Counted from the first letter of the stretch, positions 33,776 to 43,751 are shown. The stretch is DNA of 64,000 bases from Natronococcus occultus SP4 (GCF_000328685.1 NC_019974.1:735001-799000), one strand, 5' to 3'. Notes: generated by a model from the sequence alone, not told the origin. A program made the numbers and translations.

Positions 33776-35394
33776 ACCCGATCGCGTTCGTCAAGGAGTA
33801 CTGGCGGATCCTCCTGCTGGTGCTTTTCGTCAGCGTCGCGCTCGTCGCGCTGTTCGTTCCCGGCGGCGTCATGGACGACGACACGCTCGTCGAGGAGGAA
33901 AACGAGACCGTCAACGAGGGCCCGACGAACCTCGAGTACGGCCTCGGACTGGACGGCGGGACACGGATTAGCGCCCCACCCGTCGGAATGAGCGCCGACA
34001 TCGATATCGAACCCGAACAGGAACGCGAGGTCGAGTCGACGCTCCAGGACGAGCTCGAGATCGACGCCGCCGACGCGATCGTCCGGTTCCACGAGGACGA
34101 CAACCGCTTCACCGCCGAGGTGTTCGCCGAGGACGTGACCGCCGCGGAGTTCGCCGCGGCCCTCCAGGAGGCCGGCGTCGACGTCGACGAGGACGATATC
34201 AACGGCGAGGTCACCCAACAGACCCGCGACGAGATCATCCAGACGATCGAGCTGCGGATCAACGAGGCGGGGCTCTCGGGGGGGACCGCCTACCAGGAGG
34301 CGACCGTCGGCGACGGCTACTTTATCGTCACCGAGGTCCCCGGCATGAGTCCCGCGGAACTGCGCGAGATGCTCACCGAACGCGGTGACGTCCAGATCGT
34401 CGCCTACTACCCCGACGAGAACGGCACCCAGGCCAACGAGACGGTCCTCCAGGGTGAGGAGTTCGCCAACGTCGGTTCGGCCTCCTACGACGAGCAGCGC
34501 GACCAGAACTACGTTCCCGTCACCGTCGACGACAGCGAGGATGCGGACGGGTCCAGTCCCGCCGCCGACTACCAGGAGGCGATGAACGAGTACGGCTTTA
34601 CCGGCGAAGGGGTCGGACAGTGTACGGTCCACGACCGCGAGGCCGGCGAGTTCGACTTCGACCCCGAGAACCCGCAGTGGTGTCTGCTCACCGTGGTCGA
34701 CGACGAGGTCGTCGACGCCCACAGCATGAGCCCCGACCTCGGCGAGAGCATGGCCTCCGGGAACTGGGTGAACGATCCCGTCTTCCAGATGATCGTCCCG
34801 ACCCAGCAGGACGCCCAGAACCTCGCGGTCAACCTCCAGTCGGGCGCTCTGACCGCGCCGCTCGACTTCGAGCAGGAACAGACGTTCTCGCTCGAGCCCG
34901 CGCTCGCGGATCAGTTCAAGACCTACTCGCTGCTGATCGGCGTCCTCTCCGTGCTGACCGTCAGCGGGATGGTCTACCTGCGATACAGCGATCGTCGCGT
35001 CGCCGCGCCGATGATACTCACGGCGCTGGCGGAGGTGGTCATCCTGCTTGGCTTCGCCGCGGCGATCCGCATGCCGCTGGACCTCTCCCACGTCGCCGGC
35101 TTTATCGCCGTCGTCGGGACGGGAGTGGACGACCTCATCATCATCGCCGACGAGGTGATGGACGAGGGCGACGTCAGCTCACAACGGGTCTTCGAGTCGC
35201 GGTTCCGCAAGGCGTTCTGGATCATCGGCGCCGCCGCCGCGACGACCATCATCGCGCTGTCGCCGCTTGCCGTGTTGAGCCTCGGCGACCTCCGTGGCTT
35301 TGCGATCATCACGATCCTCGGCGTGCTGATCGGCGTCCTCATCACCCGTCCTGCCTACGGAGACATCCTCCAGCGCCTGCTGACCGACAAGTAG
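33772..35394 (+). CDS. secD: Protein-export membrane protein SecD
   Basis: 540 residues from ATG 33772. An N-terminal span (about 13-32) is followed by LEYGLGLDGGTRISAPP, the D1 motif, and a large external domain to about residue 380. Five spans follow, with AVVGTGVDDLIIIADEVMDE as the D4 motif. The external domain is longer and more acidic than in bacteria, typical of haloarchaea. SecF and SecD are separate but overlapping, and the order F then D is reversed relative to E. coli. Confidence 0.93.
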   Translation: MNPIAFVKEYWRILLLVLFVSVALVALFVPGGVMDDDTLVEEENETVNEGPTNLEYGLGLDGGTRISAPPVGMSADIDIEPEQEREVESTLQDELEIDAADAIVRFHEDDNRFTAEVFAEDVTAAEFAAALQEAGVDVDEDDINGEVTQQTRDEIIQTIELRINEAGLSGGTAYQEATVGDGYFIVTEVPGMSPAELREMLTERGDVQIVAYYPDENGTQANETVLQGEEFANVGSASYDEQRDQNYVPVTVDDSEDADGSSPAADYQEAMNEYGFTGEGVGQCTVHDREAGEFDFDPENPQWCLLTVVDDEVVDAHSMSPDLGESMASGNWVNDPVFQMIVPTQQDAQNLAVNLQSGALTAPLDFEQEQTFSLEPALADQFKTYSLLIGVLSVLTVSGMVYLRYSDRRVAAPMILTALAEVVILLGFAAAIRMPLDLSHVAGFIAVVGTGVDDLIIIADEVMDEGDVSSQRVFESRFRKAFWIIGAAAATTIIALSPLAVLSLGDLRGFAIITILGVLIGVLITRPAYGDILQRLLTDK

Positions 35395-35413
35395 GGTCCG
35401 TCGACGCCGCTTT

Positions 35414-36424
35414 TCACGTCGGAACGACGTTCGAGAGCCCGAGACTCTCGAGGACGAGCCAGCCGACGAATATCCCGTACGAACCCAACAGTAGCCAGGC
35501 CTCTCGCTCCGAGAGCAGCATATCGGTCCGGGCGATCGCGAAGAAGACGACCGTCGCGAGGACGAGAAACGCCATCATCGGGACGATGTGAGCGAACGTA
35601 ATCGCAAGCGAGCCCGCGACCAGCACGCCGGCCGGAACCGCGACCAGCAGGTCGAAGACGTTGCTCCCCAGGACGTTCGCGAGACTGACCGACGGGCGAT
35701 TCGCGCGGGCTGCGGCGATGCTGACGAAGACGTCGGGCACGCTCGAGCCCGCGGCGACGACGATCATCCCCCAGAGGAAGGCGGGGGTGCCGAAGGCGTC
35801 GCCGAGCCCGATCGCGGCCCGGACGAGTCCCTCGACGCCGACGACGATGACGACCAGCCCGGCCCCGAACCACAGCCAGGTTCGGCGACGGTTCACGGAG
35901 CGATCGGCCGCGATCGCGTCCTCGGTCGCGTCGAGGTACTGGGTGAACACGTAGAGCCCGTACAGCGCGAGGGGAAACAGCGCGAGCCACCGCGTGACCT
36001 CCCCCTGCAGTCCGGCCCCCTCGAGGGGGTAGTAGATCACCGCCAGCGAGAACGTCAACAGGAGCACGGCGACCGCGAGCATGTAGAACAGCGCCTCCTT
36101 GTAGACGAGCTTTCGGCTCGTTTCCATCTCTCCGGAACCAACCAGTACGGCGAGCCCCGGGATCACGAGCAGGTTGAAGACGGCCGAGCCGACGATCGCG
36201 CCGACGCCGAGTTCGAACTCGCCGTGGACCAGGGTCGCAAGCAGCACGCTCACCAGTTCGGGCATGCTCGAGCCGACCGCGGCGATCACCGCTCCCTGGA
36301 CGACCGGGGGGACGCCGTAGCCGACCGCGAGCCGATCGGCCGCGTCCTCGAGCCAGACACTGCCCTTCCAGACGACGCCGGTCGCGACTGCAGCGAGGCC
36401 GAGCAGTAAGACGACATCGAGCAC
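35414..36424 (-). CDS. Sodium/calcium exchanger family protein
   Basis: 336 residues with about ten membrane segments. The two alpha repeats of the CaCA family are visible: AVGSSMPELVSVLLATLVHG followed by GAIVGSAVFNLLVIPG, and AAGSSVPDVFVSIAAARANR followed by NVLGSNVFDLLVAVP. These bind the ions. It likely moves Ca2+ out against Na+, but archaeal members may transport other cations. Convergent with secD and divergent from no close gene. Confidence 0.9.
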   Translation of the reverse strand: MLDVVLLLGLAAVATGVVWKGSVWLEDAADRLAVGYGVPPVVQGAVIAAVGSSMPELVSVLLATLVHGEFELGVGAIVGSAVFNLLVIPGLAVLVGSGEMETSRKLVYKEALFYMLAVAVLLLTFSLAVIYYPLEGAGLQGEVTRWLALFPLALYGLYVFTQYLDATEDAIAADRSVNRRRTWLWFGAGLVVIVVGVEGLVRAAIGLGDAFGTPAFLWGMIVVAAGSSVPDVFVSIAAARANRPSVSLANVLGSNVFDLLVAVPAGVLVAGSLAITFAHIVPMMAFLVLATVVFFAIARTDMLLSEREAWLLLGSYGIFVGWLVLESLGLSNVVPT

Positions 36425-36495
36425 GACGTATCAGCTACGACGTAGGTCGGGACCGCGCATAAAACGGCGACATGCAGCCGACAGGGATCGATCCA

Positions 36496-37170
36496 TCAGA
36501 ACTGCCCGAGACCCGTCTGCTCGGCGTCGGCGAGGACGTCCGCACAGGTCGACCACGACTCGCGGGCGAAGGGCGGCAGCTCGCCGTGGTCGGCGACGTA
36601 GGACTCGAGGAACTCCCGCGTGGTCGGATCGCTCGGGTAGCCGCTGCCGACGGAGCCGTACTCGTCGGCCAGCGCGGCCATCGAGGCGTCGCGTTCGACC
36701 TTGGCGACGACGCTGGCCGCGCCGACGATCGGGTCCTCGTCGTCGGCGCCGTGTGCGGCCGTCAGTTCGAGCTCGAGGTCGCGTTCGGGCTCGCAGGTGT
36801 CGGCGACTCGCCGAGCGAAGCGGTCGGCGTCGGTGTCGCAGGCGTCACAGCGGCCGGACGCCGACGGATCGGCAGGAAGCTCGGCGGCCTCGAGGGCCCC
36901 TTCGATCGCCTCGGCGTGGGCCCTGACCGCCAGCGAGTTCATGTCGGTCTCGGGGTCGTCGATCAGGGGAGGCGTGATCTCGCTGACGCCGACGGCGATT
37001 CGGTCGTCCTCGCGCAGGGTCGCGTCCAGCTCCTCGCGGCGCTCGGGTGCGAGGCGCTTCGAATCCGCGATCCCTTCCGGGAGCGCGTCGGGCTCCGAAA
37101 CGTGGACGGCTGCGGCGAACATCGAGCCCAGTACGGGCCCCTTCCCCGCCTCGTCGACGCCGAATGGCAT
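36496..37170 (-). CDS. rnhB: Ribonuclease HII
   Basis: 224 residues. It removes RNA from RNA/DNA hybrids. It begins MPFGVDEAGKGPVLG, holding the first active-site Asp-Glu, and has a later ADSKRLAP and GAASVVAKVERD with the third acidic residue. An insert rich in Cys and Asp (about 102-145) interrupts the fold, as seen in haloarchaeal enzymes; CDACDTDADR could bind a metal but this is not shown. Divergent from the S9 peptidase. Confidence 0.92.
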   Translation of the reverse strand: MPFGVDEAGKGPVLGSMFAAAVHVSEPDALPEGIADSKRLAPERREELDATLREDDRIAVGVSEITPPLIDDPETDMNSLAVRAHAEAIEGALEAAELPADPSASGRCDACDTDADRFARRVADTCEPERDLELELTAAHGADDEDPIVGAASVVAKVERDASMAALADEYGSVGSGYPSDPTTREFLESYVADHGELPPFARESWSTCADVLADAEQTGLGQF

Positions 37171-37341
37171 GGCTCGACGATCCGTCGCGACCCGCTAAAC
37201 CGTTTCGTTGTTCGAACACCGAATTCGTCCTCCGAATGCCATCTCGCCCGCGGTCGTCCCCCGAGACGGTCGAACAGCTCCTGCGAGACGGTTCCGGGTG
37301 GGCCCGCAACACATATTGCAGGTCGATGAAACGTAGTTGGC

Positions 37342-39453
37342 GTGACCGAACGAACCGAGCTTCCACTAGAAGCGTTTTACGACCTCGCGGAGATCACCGA
37401 CGTCGCGGTCTCGCCCGACGGCGATCGGGTCGCGTTCACCGCGACCGAGTACGAACAGGACGCCGACGAGGCCGTCGCCTCGCTGTTCGTCGTTCCGACG
37501 GACGGCGCGAGGGATCCCCACCGGTTGACGACCGTCGCCGGCGCCTCGAGTCCGGCCTGGAGCCCATCAGGAGACGAACTCGCGTTTCTGGCCGCGCGAG
37601 AGACGGATGTCGAGCGGCGAGTCGGATGGCAGGATCGGGCGGCGGACGAGGACGACTCGAGTGCGCCGAACGGAGACGCGGAGACCGGTCCGGCGGACGA
37701 TGATGCGAACGATTCCGGGTCGGATGACGAGCCGAAACGACAGGTGTGGCTGTTCGACCTCGCTCGAGGCGGTGACGCCCGGCAGGTGACCGACCGAGAG
37801 GAGGGCGTCGCGGAGTTCGACTGGAGCCCGGACGGCGACCGATTCGTGATCGCCGCGCGAGATCCGACCGACGACGAGCAAGAGTATCTCGAACAGGTGC
37901 GCGAGGGTGGCCCGATCGAGGCGACGCGCCTCCAGCACAAGGTCGACGGGACCGGCTGGACCGACGACGTAACGAGCTACCTGTTCGTCGTCGACCGCGA
38001 ATCGGGCAAGTCCGAGCGTCTGGACGACGCCTACGGCGGCGGTGCGTTCCAGGATCTTACGGGGATGGAGCCCCGCTGGGGTCCGACCGACCGCATCGCC
38101 TTCACGTCGTGTCGACTCGAGCGGCCCGACGACACGCTGGTCCGGGACGTGTACACGATCGCTCCCGACGGCTCGGACCTGCGGCGGCTGACCGACGGCG
38201 AGTGGTCGTGTACGCGACCGTCCTGGCGCGAGGACGGGACGCTCGGTTTCGTCGTCCGCGATCCGGAGGACTGGTCGAAGCCCGACGAGGTCTACTACCA
38301 CGACGGCGAGGAGCCGCGGTCGCTGACGGCCGACCTCGACAGGGGCGTCGCCCGCTCGGGAACGATCGACTGGGTCGAGGACGCGGCCTACACCCTCGTC
38401 GGCGACGAGGCCAGGACGAGGCTCGTTCGCGCCGGAATCGACGGCCCGGCCGAGCGAACCTTCGAGGCCCAGGGCGACGACCGGGCGATCCTCGCGTTCG
38501 ACGTCGCCGACGACGGCTCGACGGCCGCGGTCGTGTTCTCGCATCCTCAGGAGGGGACGGACGTCCACTCGGTCGCGGTCGACGATCTCGGGGCGGACGA
38601 GCCGCCCGCGTCGCTCCGGCGGCTCTCCGCGGTCAACGCGGATCTCACCGACTCGTACCCGATGCCGGAGGCGCGCCGGGTCGAGTGGGAGTCCGACGGC
38701 TGGACCATCGACGGGGTCGTCTACCACGACCCGGAGATCGACCTCGAGGACGGCTCCCACCCACTCGTGGTGGCGATCCACGGCGGGCCCCTGTCCTACG
38801 ACGAGCCGGTGTTCAGCTTCGCCCACGCGGCGCTGACGAGTCGGGGCTACGTGCTCTTCCGCCCGAACTACCGGGGCGGCACCTCCCGCGGACGGGAGTT
38901 CGCCGACGTGTTGCGCGGCCGCTGGGGCACTGCGGAGGTCGACGACGTCGTCGCAGGGGTCGAGGATCTCGCCGATCGGGGCTGGGTCGACCGCGACCGC
39001 GTCTTCGGCTACGGCTTCTCCTACGGCGGCATCGCTCAGGGCTACCTCGTCACACAGACAGACCTGCTGACCGCGGCCGCGCCGGAGCACGGCATCTACG
39101 ACCTGCGCGCGGACTTCGGAACCGGCGACTCGCACAACTGGATGGAGGCCGACTTCGGCCTCCCCTGGGAGAACCCGGAGAACTACGACGCGGCCTCGGC
39201 CATCCTCGACGCCGGTGAGATCGATACGCCGCTGCTCGTGACCGCGGGTGGCGAGGACTGGCGCTGTCCGCCCAGCCAGTCCGAACAGCTCTACACCGCT
39301 GCGCGCAAGCAGGGGGTCGACGCGAAGCTGATCGTCTACCCCGACGAACACCACAACATCGGCGACCCCGATCGGGCGATCCACCGCCTCGAGCAGGTGC
39401 TAGCGTGGTACGAAACCCACGATCCGGGGGTCGAGAACCGAACGGATGGCTGA
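37342..39453 (+). CDS. S9 family serine peptidase
   Basis: 703 residues from GTG 37342, preceded by a short intergenic stretch. An N-terminal beta-propeller (about 1-420), including an acidic, low-complexity loop near 96-130, is followed by the alpha/beta-hydrolase domain. The nucleophile Ser (near residue 560) lies in GYGFSYGG, the Asp in AGGEDWRCP and the His in YPDEHHNIGD. Prolyl oligopeptidase/acylaminoacyl-peptidase type, probably cytosolic because no signal is seen. It converges with pus10. Confidence 0.9.
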   Translation: MTERTELPLEAFYDLAEITDVAVSPDGDRVAFTATEYEQDADEAVASLFVVPTDGARDPHRLTTVAGASSPAWSPSGDELAFLAARETDVERRVGWQDRAADEDDSSAPNGDAETGPADDDANDSGSDDEPKRQVWLFDLARGGDARQVTDREEGVAEFDWSPDGDRFVIAARDPTDDEQEYLEQVREGGPIEATRLQHKVDGTGWTDDVTSYLFVVDRESGKSERLDDAYGGGAFQDLTGMEPRWGPTDRIAFTSCRLERPDDTLVRDVYTIAPDGSDLRRLTDGEWSCTRPSWREDGTLGFVVRDPEDWSKPDEVYYHDGEEPRSLTADLDRGVARSGTIDWVEDAAYTLVGDEARTRLVRAGIDGPAERTFEAQGDDRAILAFDVADDGSTAAVVFSHPQEGTDVHSVAVDDLGADEPPASLRRLSAVNADLTDSYPMPEARRVEWESDGWTIDGVVYHDPEIDLEDGSHPLVVAIHGGPLSYDEPVFSFAHAALTSRGYVLFRPNYRGGTSRGREFADVLRGRWGTAEVDDVVAGVEDLADRGWVDRDRVFGYGFSYGGIAQGYLVTQTDLLTAAAPEHGIYDLRADFGTGDSHNWMEADFGLPWENPENYDAASAILDAGEIDTPLLVTAGGEDWRCPPSQSEQLYTAARKQGVDAKLIVYPDEHHNIGDPDRAIHRLEQVLAWYETHDPGVENRTDG

Positions 39454-39465
39454 TCGACGGTCGCG

Positions 39466-40821
39466 CTATTCGGTGCCGGCCCGGGGCTCGTCGCGGAAGT
39501 ACGCCTCGAGTGCGAACGGCTCGTCCTCGCCCTCGACGCCGGTGACGTCGAGTGCCGTCACGTCGGCGTCGGTCCCGAGCAGGCCCGCCAGACTGGGTTC
39601 GGTGCGGCCCTCGTCGCTGCTGATGAGCTCCTTCACGTAGAGGCCGCCCTCGCCGTGGAGGCGGACCTCCGCCCGGGTGGGCTCGCGGAGGTCGCCGTCG
39701 ATCTCGTAGACGGTGCGCTCGCGGGTCAGGCCCGCACGTCGGTGGTCGACCCGCTGGGGCGTGTACTGCTCGACGGTCGTTCCCGAGAGCTCCTCGAGTG
39801 CGGTCTCGAACGCGTCCTCGGCGACGGGATCGGCGAACTCGACGTCGGCGCGGTACCGTTTGCTCGCGTCGTGTTCTTTCACCCGTTCGACCATCTCGTA
39901 GGTCGCGAGTCGCAGCCCCTCGACCGCCACCGCGCCGTCGGCCGCGTCGTTGATCGTCGCTTCGAGCTCGGCGGGATCGGGGTCGCGACGCTTCGGCCGC
40001 TTGACCTCGAGGACGAACGGCCGACCCTCCTCGAGCATCCGGGCGTCGACGTCCTCCCGGCCCGCGCCGTGGAAGGTTCCCTCCTCGCCGTCCATCGCCG
40101 CGACGACGTGGGGACGGACGACCTGCTCGACGCTGGTGTCGTACATGTAGCCCGAGCCGCCACAGTAGTCACAGGGCTCCTCGCCGTCGTCGCCGAGCTG
40201 GACGCCGCTGCCGCCACACTCCCGGCAGGGCCACTCCGTCTGGGGGATGTCCCGCTCGAGCTTGCGGTAGCGACCGTAGACGAACGCGGGGTTGATCTGG
40301 ACGTCGACCGCGTGGCTCGTGACCGTTTCGTCGGCGGCGAACTCGAGAGGGTCGAACGCCTCGAGGTCGACGACCGCGAGGACGTCCGGGCGATCGAAGT
40401 CGACCTCGGCGCCCGTTTTCGAGCCGACCCGGCGACCGACCTCGCGGTTCATCTCGCGTTTGAGCGACTCGCCGACGTCGGGCTCGAGACTCGCGTCCTC
40501 ACGGAGGAGCCGATCGTTCTCCTCGACGAGCGGGGGGACGCGGGTGCCGACCTGGTAGGTGGCGAAGTCGACGCCCTCGAGCTCGTCAACGATCGTCTCG
40601 GCGATCGCGTCGAACGCGGCACAGTACCCCTCGCAGACCCAGCAGGCGTCGGGGTCGACGGGTTCGAAGTCGGTATCGTCCTCGATCGCAATCGTCGTCC
40701 GCAGTGCCCGCCCTCGCTCGGCGTTGGTCAGCCCGAAGCTCCGCTCGGCGAACGGACGGCCGAGACAGGAGTCACAGACCGATCCCGTCGAGAGCAGCGC
40801 GCGGGCGTCCTCGGTACTCAT
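39466..40821 (-). CDS. pus10: tRNA pseudouridine synthase Pus10
   Basis: 451 residues. Archaeal Pus10 makes pseudouridine at tRNA positions 54 and 55. The N-terminal half holds a four-Cys zinc motif (CDSCLGRPF and CWVCEGYC) and a THUMP-like region. The catalytic domain has GREDVDARMLEEGRPFVLEV with the catalytic Asp near residue 260. An extra DnaJ-type zinc motif (CRECGGSGVQ, CDYCGGSGY) occurs near 200-230. TrmY, which methylates pseudouridine 54, is about 2.2 kb away. Confidence 0.92.
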   Translation of the reverse strand: MSTEDARALLSTGSVCDSCLGRPFAERSFGLTNAERGRALRTTIAIEDDTDFEPVDPDACWVCEGYCAAFDAIAETIVDELEGVDFATYQVGTRVPPLVEENDRLLREDASLEPDVGESLKREMNREVGRRVGSKTGAEVDFDRPDVLAVVDLEAFDPLEFAADETVTSHAVDVQINPAFVYGRYRKLERDIPQTEWPCRECGGSGVQLGDDGEEPCDYCGGSGYMYDTSVEQVVRPHVVAAMDGEEGTFHGAGREDVDARMLEEGRPFVLEVKRPKRRDPDPAELEATINDAADGAVAVEGLRLATYEMVERVKEHDASKRYRADVEFADPVAEDAFETALEELSGTTVEQYTPQRVDHRRAGLTRERTVYEIDGDLREPTRAEVRLHGEGGLYVKELISSDEGRTEPSLAGLLGTDADVTALDVTGVEGEDEPFALEAYFRDEPRAGTE

Positions 40822-40934
40822 ATGCGTCCACTCGGGAGGCCGCGGGTAACACGTTTTCCATTCGACGAATCGGAACGGATCACCGCGCCGGACCGTCCCA
40901 CGAGGTTCAAATACGCTCGGTACGACCCGTCAGT

Positions 40935-42044
40935 ATGGACCAGTATCGACCGAGCCGCCGCGGCGTCCTCGCGGCCGCGGGCGCCGGAATCGCCGGACTG
41001 GTCGCCGGCTGCGCCGAACCGCGAACCGAGAGCTCGATCGAGGGCGGCTCCGCCCACGAGATCGACCGCGAGAACCGCGCGGACGGATCGACCTACACCG
41101 ACGTCTACGAGGGACTTATCGACTCGGTAACGCAGATTCGCGTCCTCGGGATCGAGAACCCCTACACCGAGGAGGAGGGCCAGGGACAGGGATCGGGGTT
41201 CGTCGTCGACGACGACTACATCGTCACCAACGAACACGTCGTCGCCGGCGGAACGGAGATCGATCTCCAGTACATCAACGGCGACTGGTCGGGCACCCGA
41301 CTGCTGGGAAGCGACCGGATCAGCGACCTCGCCGTCCTCGAGGCCGACCACGTTCCCGAGGACGCAACCCCGCTCGGTCTCTCCGAGACCCGTCCCGTCG
41401 TCGGACAGGAAGTCCTCGCGATCGGCAACCCCTACGGGCTCGAGGGGTCGATGTCCGCTGGGATCGTCAGCGGCGTCGATCGGACGGTGCCGGCACCCCA
41501 CGGCGAGTTTACCTTCCCGAACGTCGTCCAGACCGACGCGGCTGTCAACCCCGGAAACAGCGGCGGCCCGCTGGTCGATCTCGACGGGAACGTCGTCGGG
41601 GTCGTCAACGCCGGCGGCGGGGACAACATCGGATTCGCGATCTCGGCCGCCCTTTCCAGACGGGTCGTTCCTGCACTCATCGAGGACGGCGAATACGAGC
41701 ATCCGTTCCTCGGAATCGCGCTCGCGACCGTCGATCGTTTCGTCGCCGAGGAGAACGACCTCGAGGAGGCGGCGGGCGTGATCGTCACCGAGACGATCCA
41801 GGAACCCGCGCTCGGCGCTCTCGAAGCCGCCGACGGGACGGTTGAACGGGGCGGAGAGCCCGTTCCGGTCGGCGGTGACGTCATCCGCTCGATCGACGAG
41901 GAGCCGATCCCGGACCGCCATGCGCTCTCGACGTACCTCGCACTCGAGACCAGTCCCGGTGAGACCGTCAGCGTCGAACTGCTCCGCGACGGCGAACCCC
42001 GGACGGTCGACCTGACGCTCGGATCGCGCCCGCAGCCGAACTGA
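40935..42044 (+). CDS. HtrA/DegP-like secreted serine protease
   Basis: 369 residues. The N-terminus (RPSRRGVLAAAGAGIAGLVAGC) has twin arginines, a hydrophobic core and a lipobox ending AGC, so it is probably a Tat-exported lipoprotein. The trypsin-like domain has His in TNEHVV, Asp in DLAVLE and Ser in GNSGGPL. A C-terminal PDZ domain (about 270-365) follows. It likely degrades misfolded proteins on the outer face of the membrane. A TATA-like TTCAAATACG precedes the ATG. Divergent from pus10. Confidence 0.93.
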   Translation: MDQYRPSRRGVLAAAGAGIAGLVAGCAEPRTESSIEGGSAHEIDRENRADGSTYTDVYEGLIDSVTQIRVLGIENPYTEEEGQGQGSGFVVDDDYIVTNEHVVAGGTEIDLQYINGDWSGTRLLGSDRISDLAVLEADHVPEDATPLGLSETRPVVGQEVLAIGNPYGLEGSMSAGIVSGVDRTVPAPHGEFTFPNVVQTDAAVNPGNSGGPLVDLDGNVVGVVNAGGGDNIGFAISAALSRRVVPALIEDGEYEHPFLGIALATVDRFVAEENDLEEAAGVIVTETIQEPALGALEAADGTVERGGEPVPVGGDVIRSIDEEPIPDRHALSTYLALETSPGETVSVELLRDGEPRTVDLTLGSRPQPN

Positions 42045-42272
42045 TCGGTGCCGCCACGGACCGTTCTTCGCTGCGAACGGAGCTCTCAGTGCCGGACGTA
42101 TCGGATAACTGCTCCATACCTGTATTTGATAGGTACGTTCTTTTACAAGTGATTAAACGGACCGAAAGAGGTCTGAGGCCCACGCTACCGCTTCGGACCG
42201 AACGGTTAAATCCTCGATAACAATGGTGGGATCCGCAGTAGACGATACCGGCGCGACGGCCGCCTGTTCACC

Positions 42273-42476
42273 ATGACTGACAACACACACGACGTCGATA
42301 CCAGCCAGTCCGCTCTCGAGGACGCCAGCATCGAACTCGACAGCGTCACGATCCAGCACAGCGACGCTCCCAACGAGTGTGCGATGTTCCCCCGGGACGC
42401 GAGCGATATCGAACTGATGACGAACTGGATCGCCGCTCACGACGACGGGTTCGTCAGGCTCGAGTCGATGCGATAA
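42273..42476 (+). CDS. Small conserved haloarchaeal protein
   Basis: 67 residues. The C-terminal half has a pattern I have seen in many haloarchaeal small proteins: APNECAMFPRDASDIELMTNW, ending FVRLESMR. The N-terminal half is acidic and variable. No span, no metal motif. It is followed after three bases by a two-span membrane protein, so the pair is an operon. Function unknown. A TATA-like GGTTAAAT lies about 65 bases upstream. Confidence 0.65.
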   Translation: MTDNTHDVDTSQSALEDASIELDSVTIQHSDAPNECAMFPRDASDIELMTNWIAAHDDGFVRLESMR

Positions 42477-42479
42477 CCC

Positions 42480-42668
42480 ATGTACGCCTGGAGTACCGTC
42501 ACCGCGATCGGGTTCTGGATCGGGACCCTCCTCCCGATCGTCTACCTGCCGGTGTTTATCACCGGCATCGATTCGGTGCAAGCGCTGTCGCTACTGTTCG
42601 GTCTGCTGGTCGTTCACGCGCTCGCGCTGATCGTCGGTCACGGGTACGACGGATCCCGGATCCGGTGA
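42480..42668 (+). CDS. Small two-span membrane protein
   Basis: 62 residues. Two hydrophobic segments (about 8-30 and 36-52) separated by a short loop, then GHGYDGSRIR. It starts three bases after the preceding small gene and is probably coexpressed. Function unknown. Confidence 0.65.
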   Translation: MYAWSTVTAIGFWIGTLLPIVYLPVFITGIDSVQALSLLFGLLVVHALALIVGHGYDGSRIR

Positions 42669-42690
42669 CGTCCGTCGGTCCCCGTAACGG

Positions 42691-42870
42691 TTACTCGGAG
42701 GGGCGCCAGACCTGCGCCTGTGGCGTCCCGCACTCGTCGCAGATCGCGGCGGCGTTGTCCTTGTACTCGCCGCGTTCGAGTTCGCCGTCCGAGCAGACCG
42801 GACACGGACGTCCCGCCAAGATCGCGAGCAGCTGCCGCTGATTCCCGACGCCTGACTGCGGTTTCGACAT
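42691..42870 (-). CDS. Small zinc-finger protein
   Basis: 59 residues from ATG 42870. Four cysteines form a zinc ribbon: CPVCSDGELERGEYKDNAAA, then CDEC. The end, GTPQAQVW, and this arrangement resemble the HVO_A0556-type haloarchaeal mini zinc-finger family (from memory). Such proteins may bind DNA, RNA or protein. It diverges from trmY. Confidence 0.75.
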   Translation of the reverse strand: MSKPQSGVGNQRQLLAILAGRPCPVCSDGELERGEYKDNAAAICDECGTPQAQVWRPSE

Positions 42871-43008
42871 ACTACCCATCACTGCCGCCTGTCGGAGGTG
42901 TAACAGTTCGCCCTGAGCATGCAACGTCCTGTTGCGAGCGAGGATGAGTTCGTCCCGTTCGGTGGTCGGAATCGCCGTCCCTATGACTTCGGCCCGCGTC
43001 GATCCGGT

Positions 43009-43605
43009 ATGCGCCAGTTCGTACTCATCGGTCACGAGATTCCGACCGACCCTTCCTTTTCCCTCGACGACCTCGCGGGCGGGGCCGGACGACTCGACGC
43101 GCTCTGTCGCTCGATCACCGCGGCGTTTGTCACCTCTCATGGTATCCGCGAGGACGTCCGGGTTCATCTCGTCGCACGCGACGAGTTCACGATCAGCTTC
43201 GACGGGAGTGAGCTCAGGCGGCTCAACCCCGACGAGCGGAGCACGGCCGCGCTCGTCCGGAAGGCCCTCGAACACCGCGAGGAAGCGATCGGCGCGATGC
43301 CGGCCGAACCCAGCCCCGGCGTCGAGCTCTACCGCCGCGGGTTCGAGGCGACCCTCGAGGACGTCGCCGACGACGGAGCCGTCGTCCAGCTCCACGAGGA
43401 CAGCGACCCGGTCACCGACGCCGACCCGCTCGAGGATCCGATCTTCGTCCTCTCGGATCATCTGGACTTTACGCCCGAGGAAGCCGAGTTGCTGGAGTCC
43501 GCAGCCGACCGACGGCTTCGGCTCGGACCCGAGCTCCTTCACGCCGACCAGGCGGTCACCGTCGCTCACCACTGGCTCGACACCGACGGCTACGAGCGGT
43601 TTTAG
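43009..43605 (+). CDS. trmY: tRNA pseudouridine(54) N1-methyltransferase TrmY
   Basis: 198 residues. SPOUT-fold methyltransferase that converts pseudouridine 54 to N1-methylpseudouridine in archaeal tRNA. MRQFVLIGHEIPTDPSFSLD at the start, EFTISFDGSELRRLNPDERS in the middle and FVLSDHLDFTPEEAELL near the end fit the family; the last part forms the SAM-binding knot. It acts on the product of Pus10, encoded nearby at 39466-40821. Confidence 0.92.
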   Translation: MRQFVLIGHEIPTDPSFSLDDLAGGAGRLDALCRSITAAFVTSHGIREDVRVHLVARDEFTISFDGSELRRLNPDERSTAALVRKALEHREEAIGAMPAEPSPGVELYRRGFEATLEDVADDGAVVQLHEDSDPVTDADPLEDPIFVLSDHLDFTPEEAELLESAADRRLRLGPELLHADQAVTVAHHWLDTDGYERF

Positions 43606-43745
43606 GTGGGTGTTAGCCGACGGTTGCGAACGTATCCCAGGACTTCGGAAGTTGATAACCGGTCCGAGCGGGAGCGATCGAGAGACGGGACCGAACGTGG
43701 CCTCGGGACCAGCATACAGCCGATCCGAGGCTCGCTTTCGGAAGC

Positions 43746-43751
43746 GTTAAA
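43746..43751 (+). promoter_or_regulatory. TATA element of the tRNA-Pro gene
   Basis: GTTAAA at 43746-43751 lies about 26 bases before the expected transcript start near 43775, just upstream of the tRNA at 43778. Confidence 0.45.

Noticed and set aside
42223-42276. 17-codon ORF overlapping the start of the 42273 gene
   Set aside because: The nearest TATA-like element (about 42204-42211) would start transcription downstream of its ATG, so it is unlikely to be translated.
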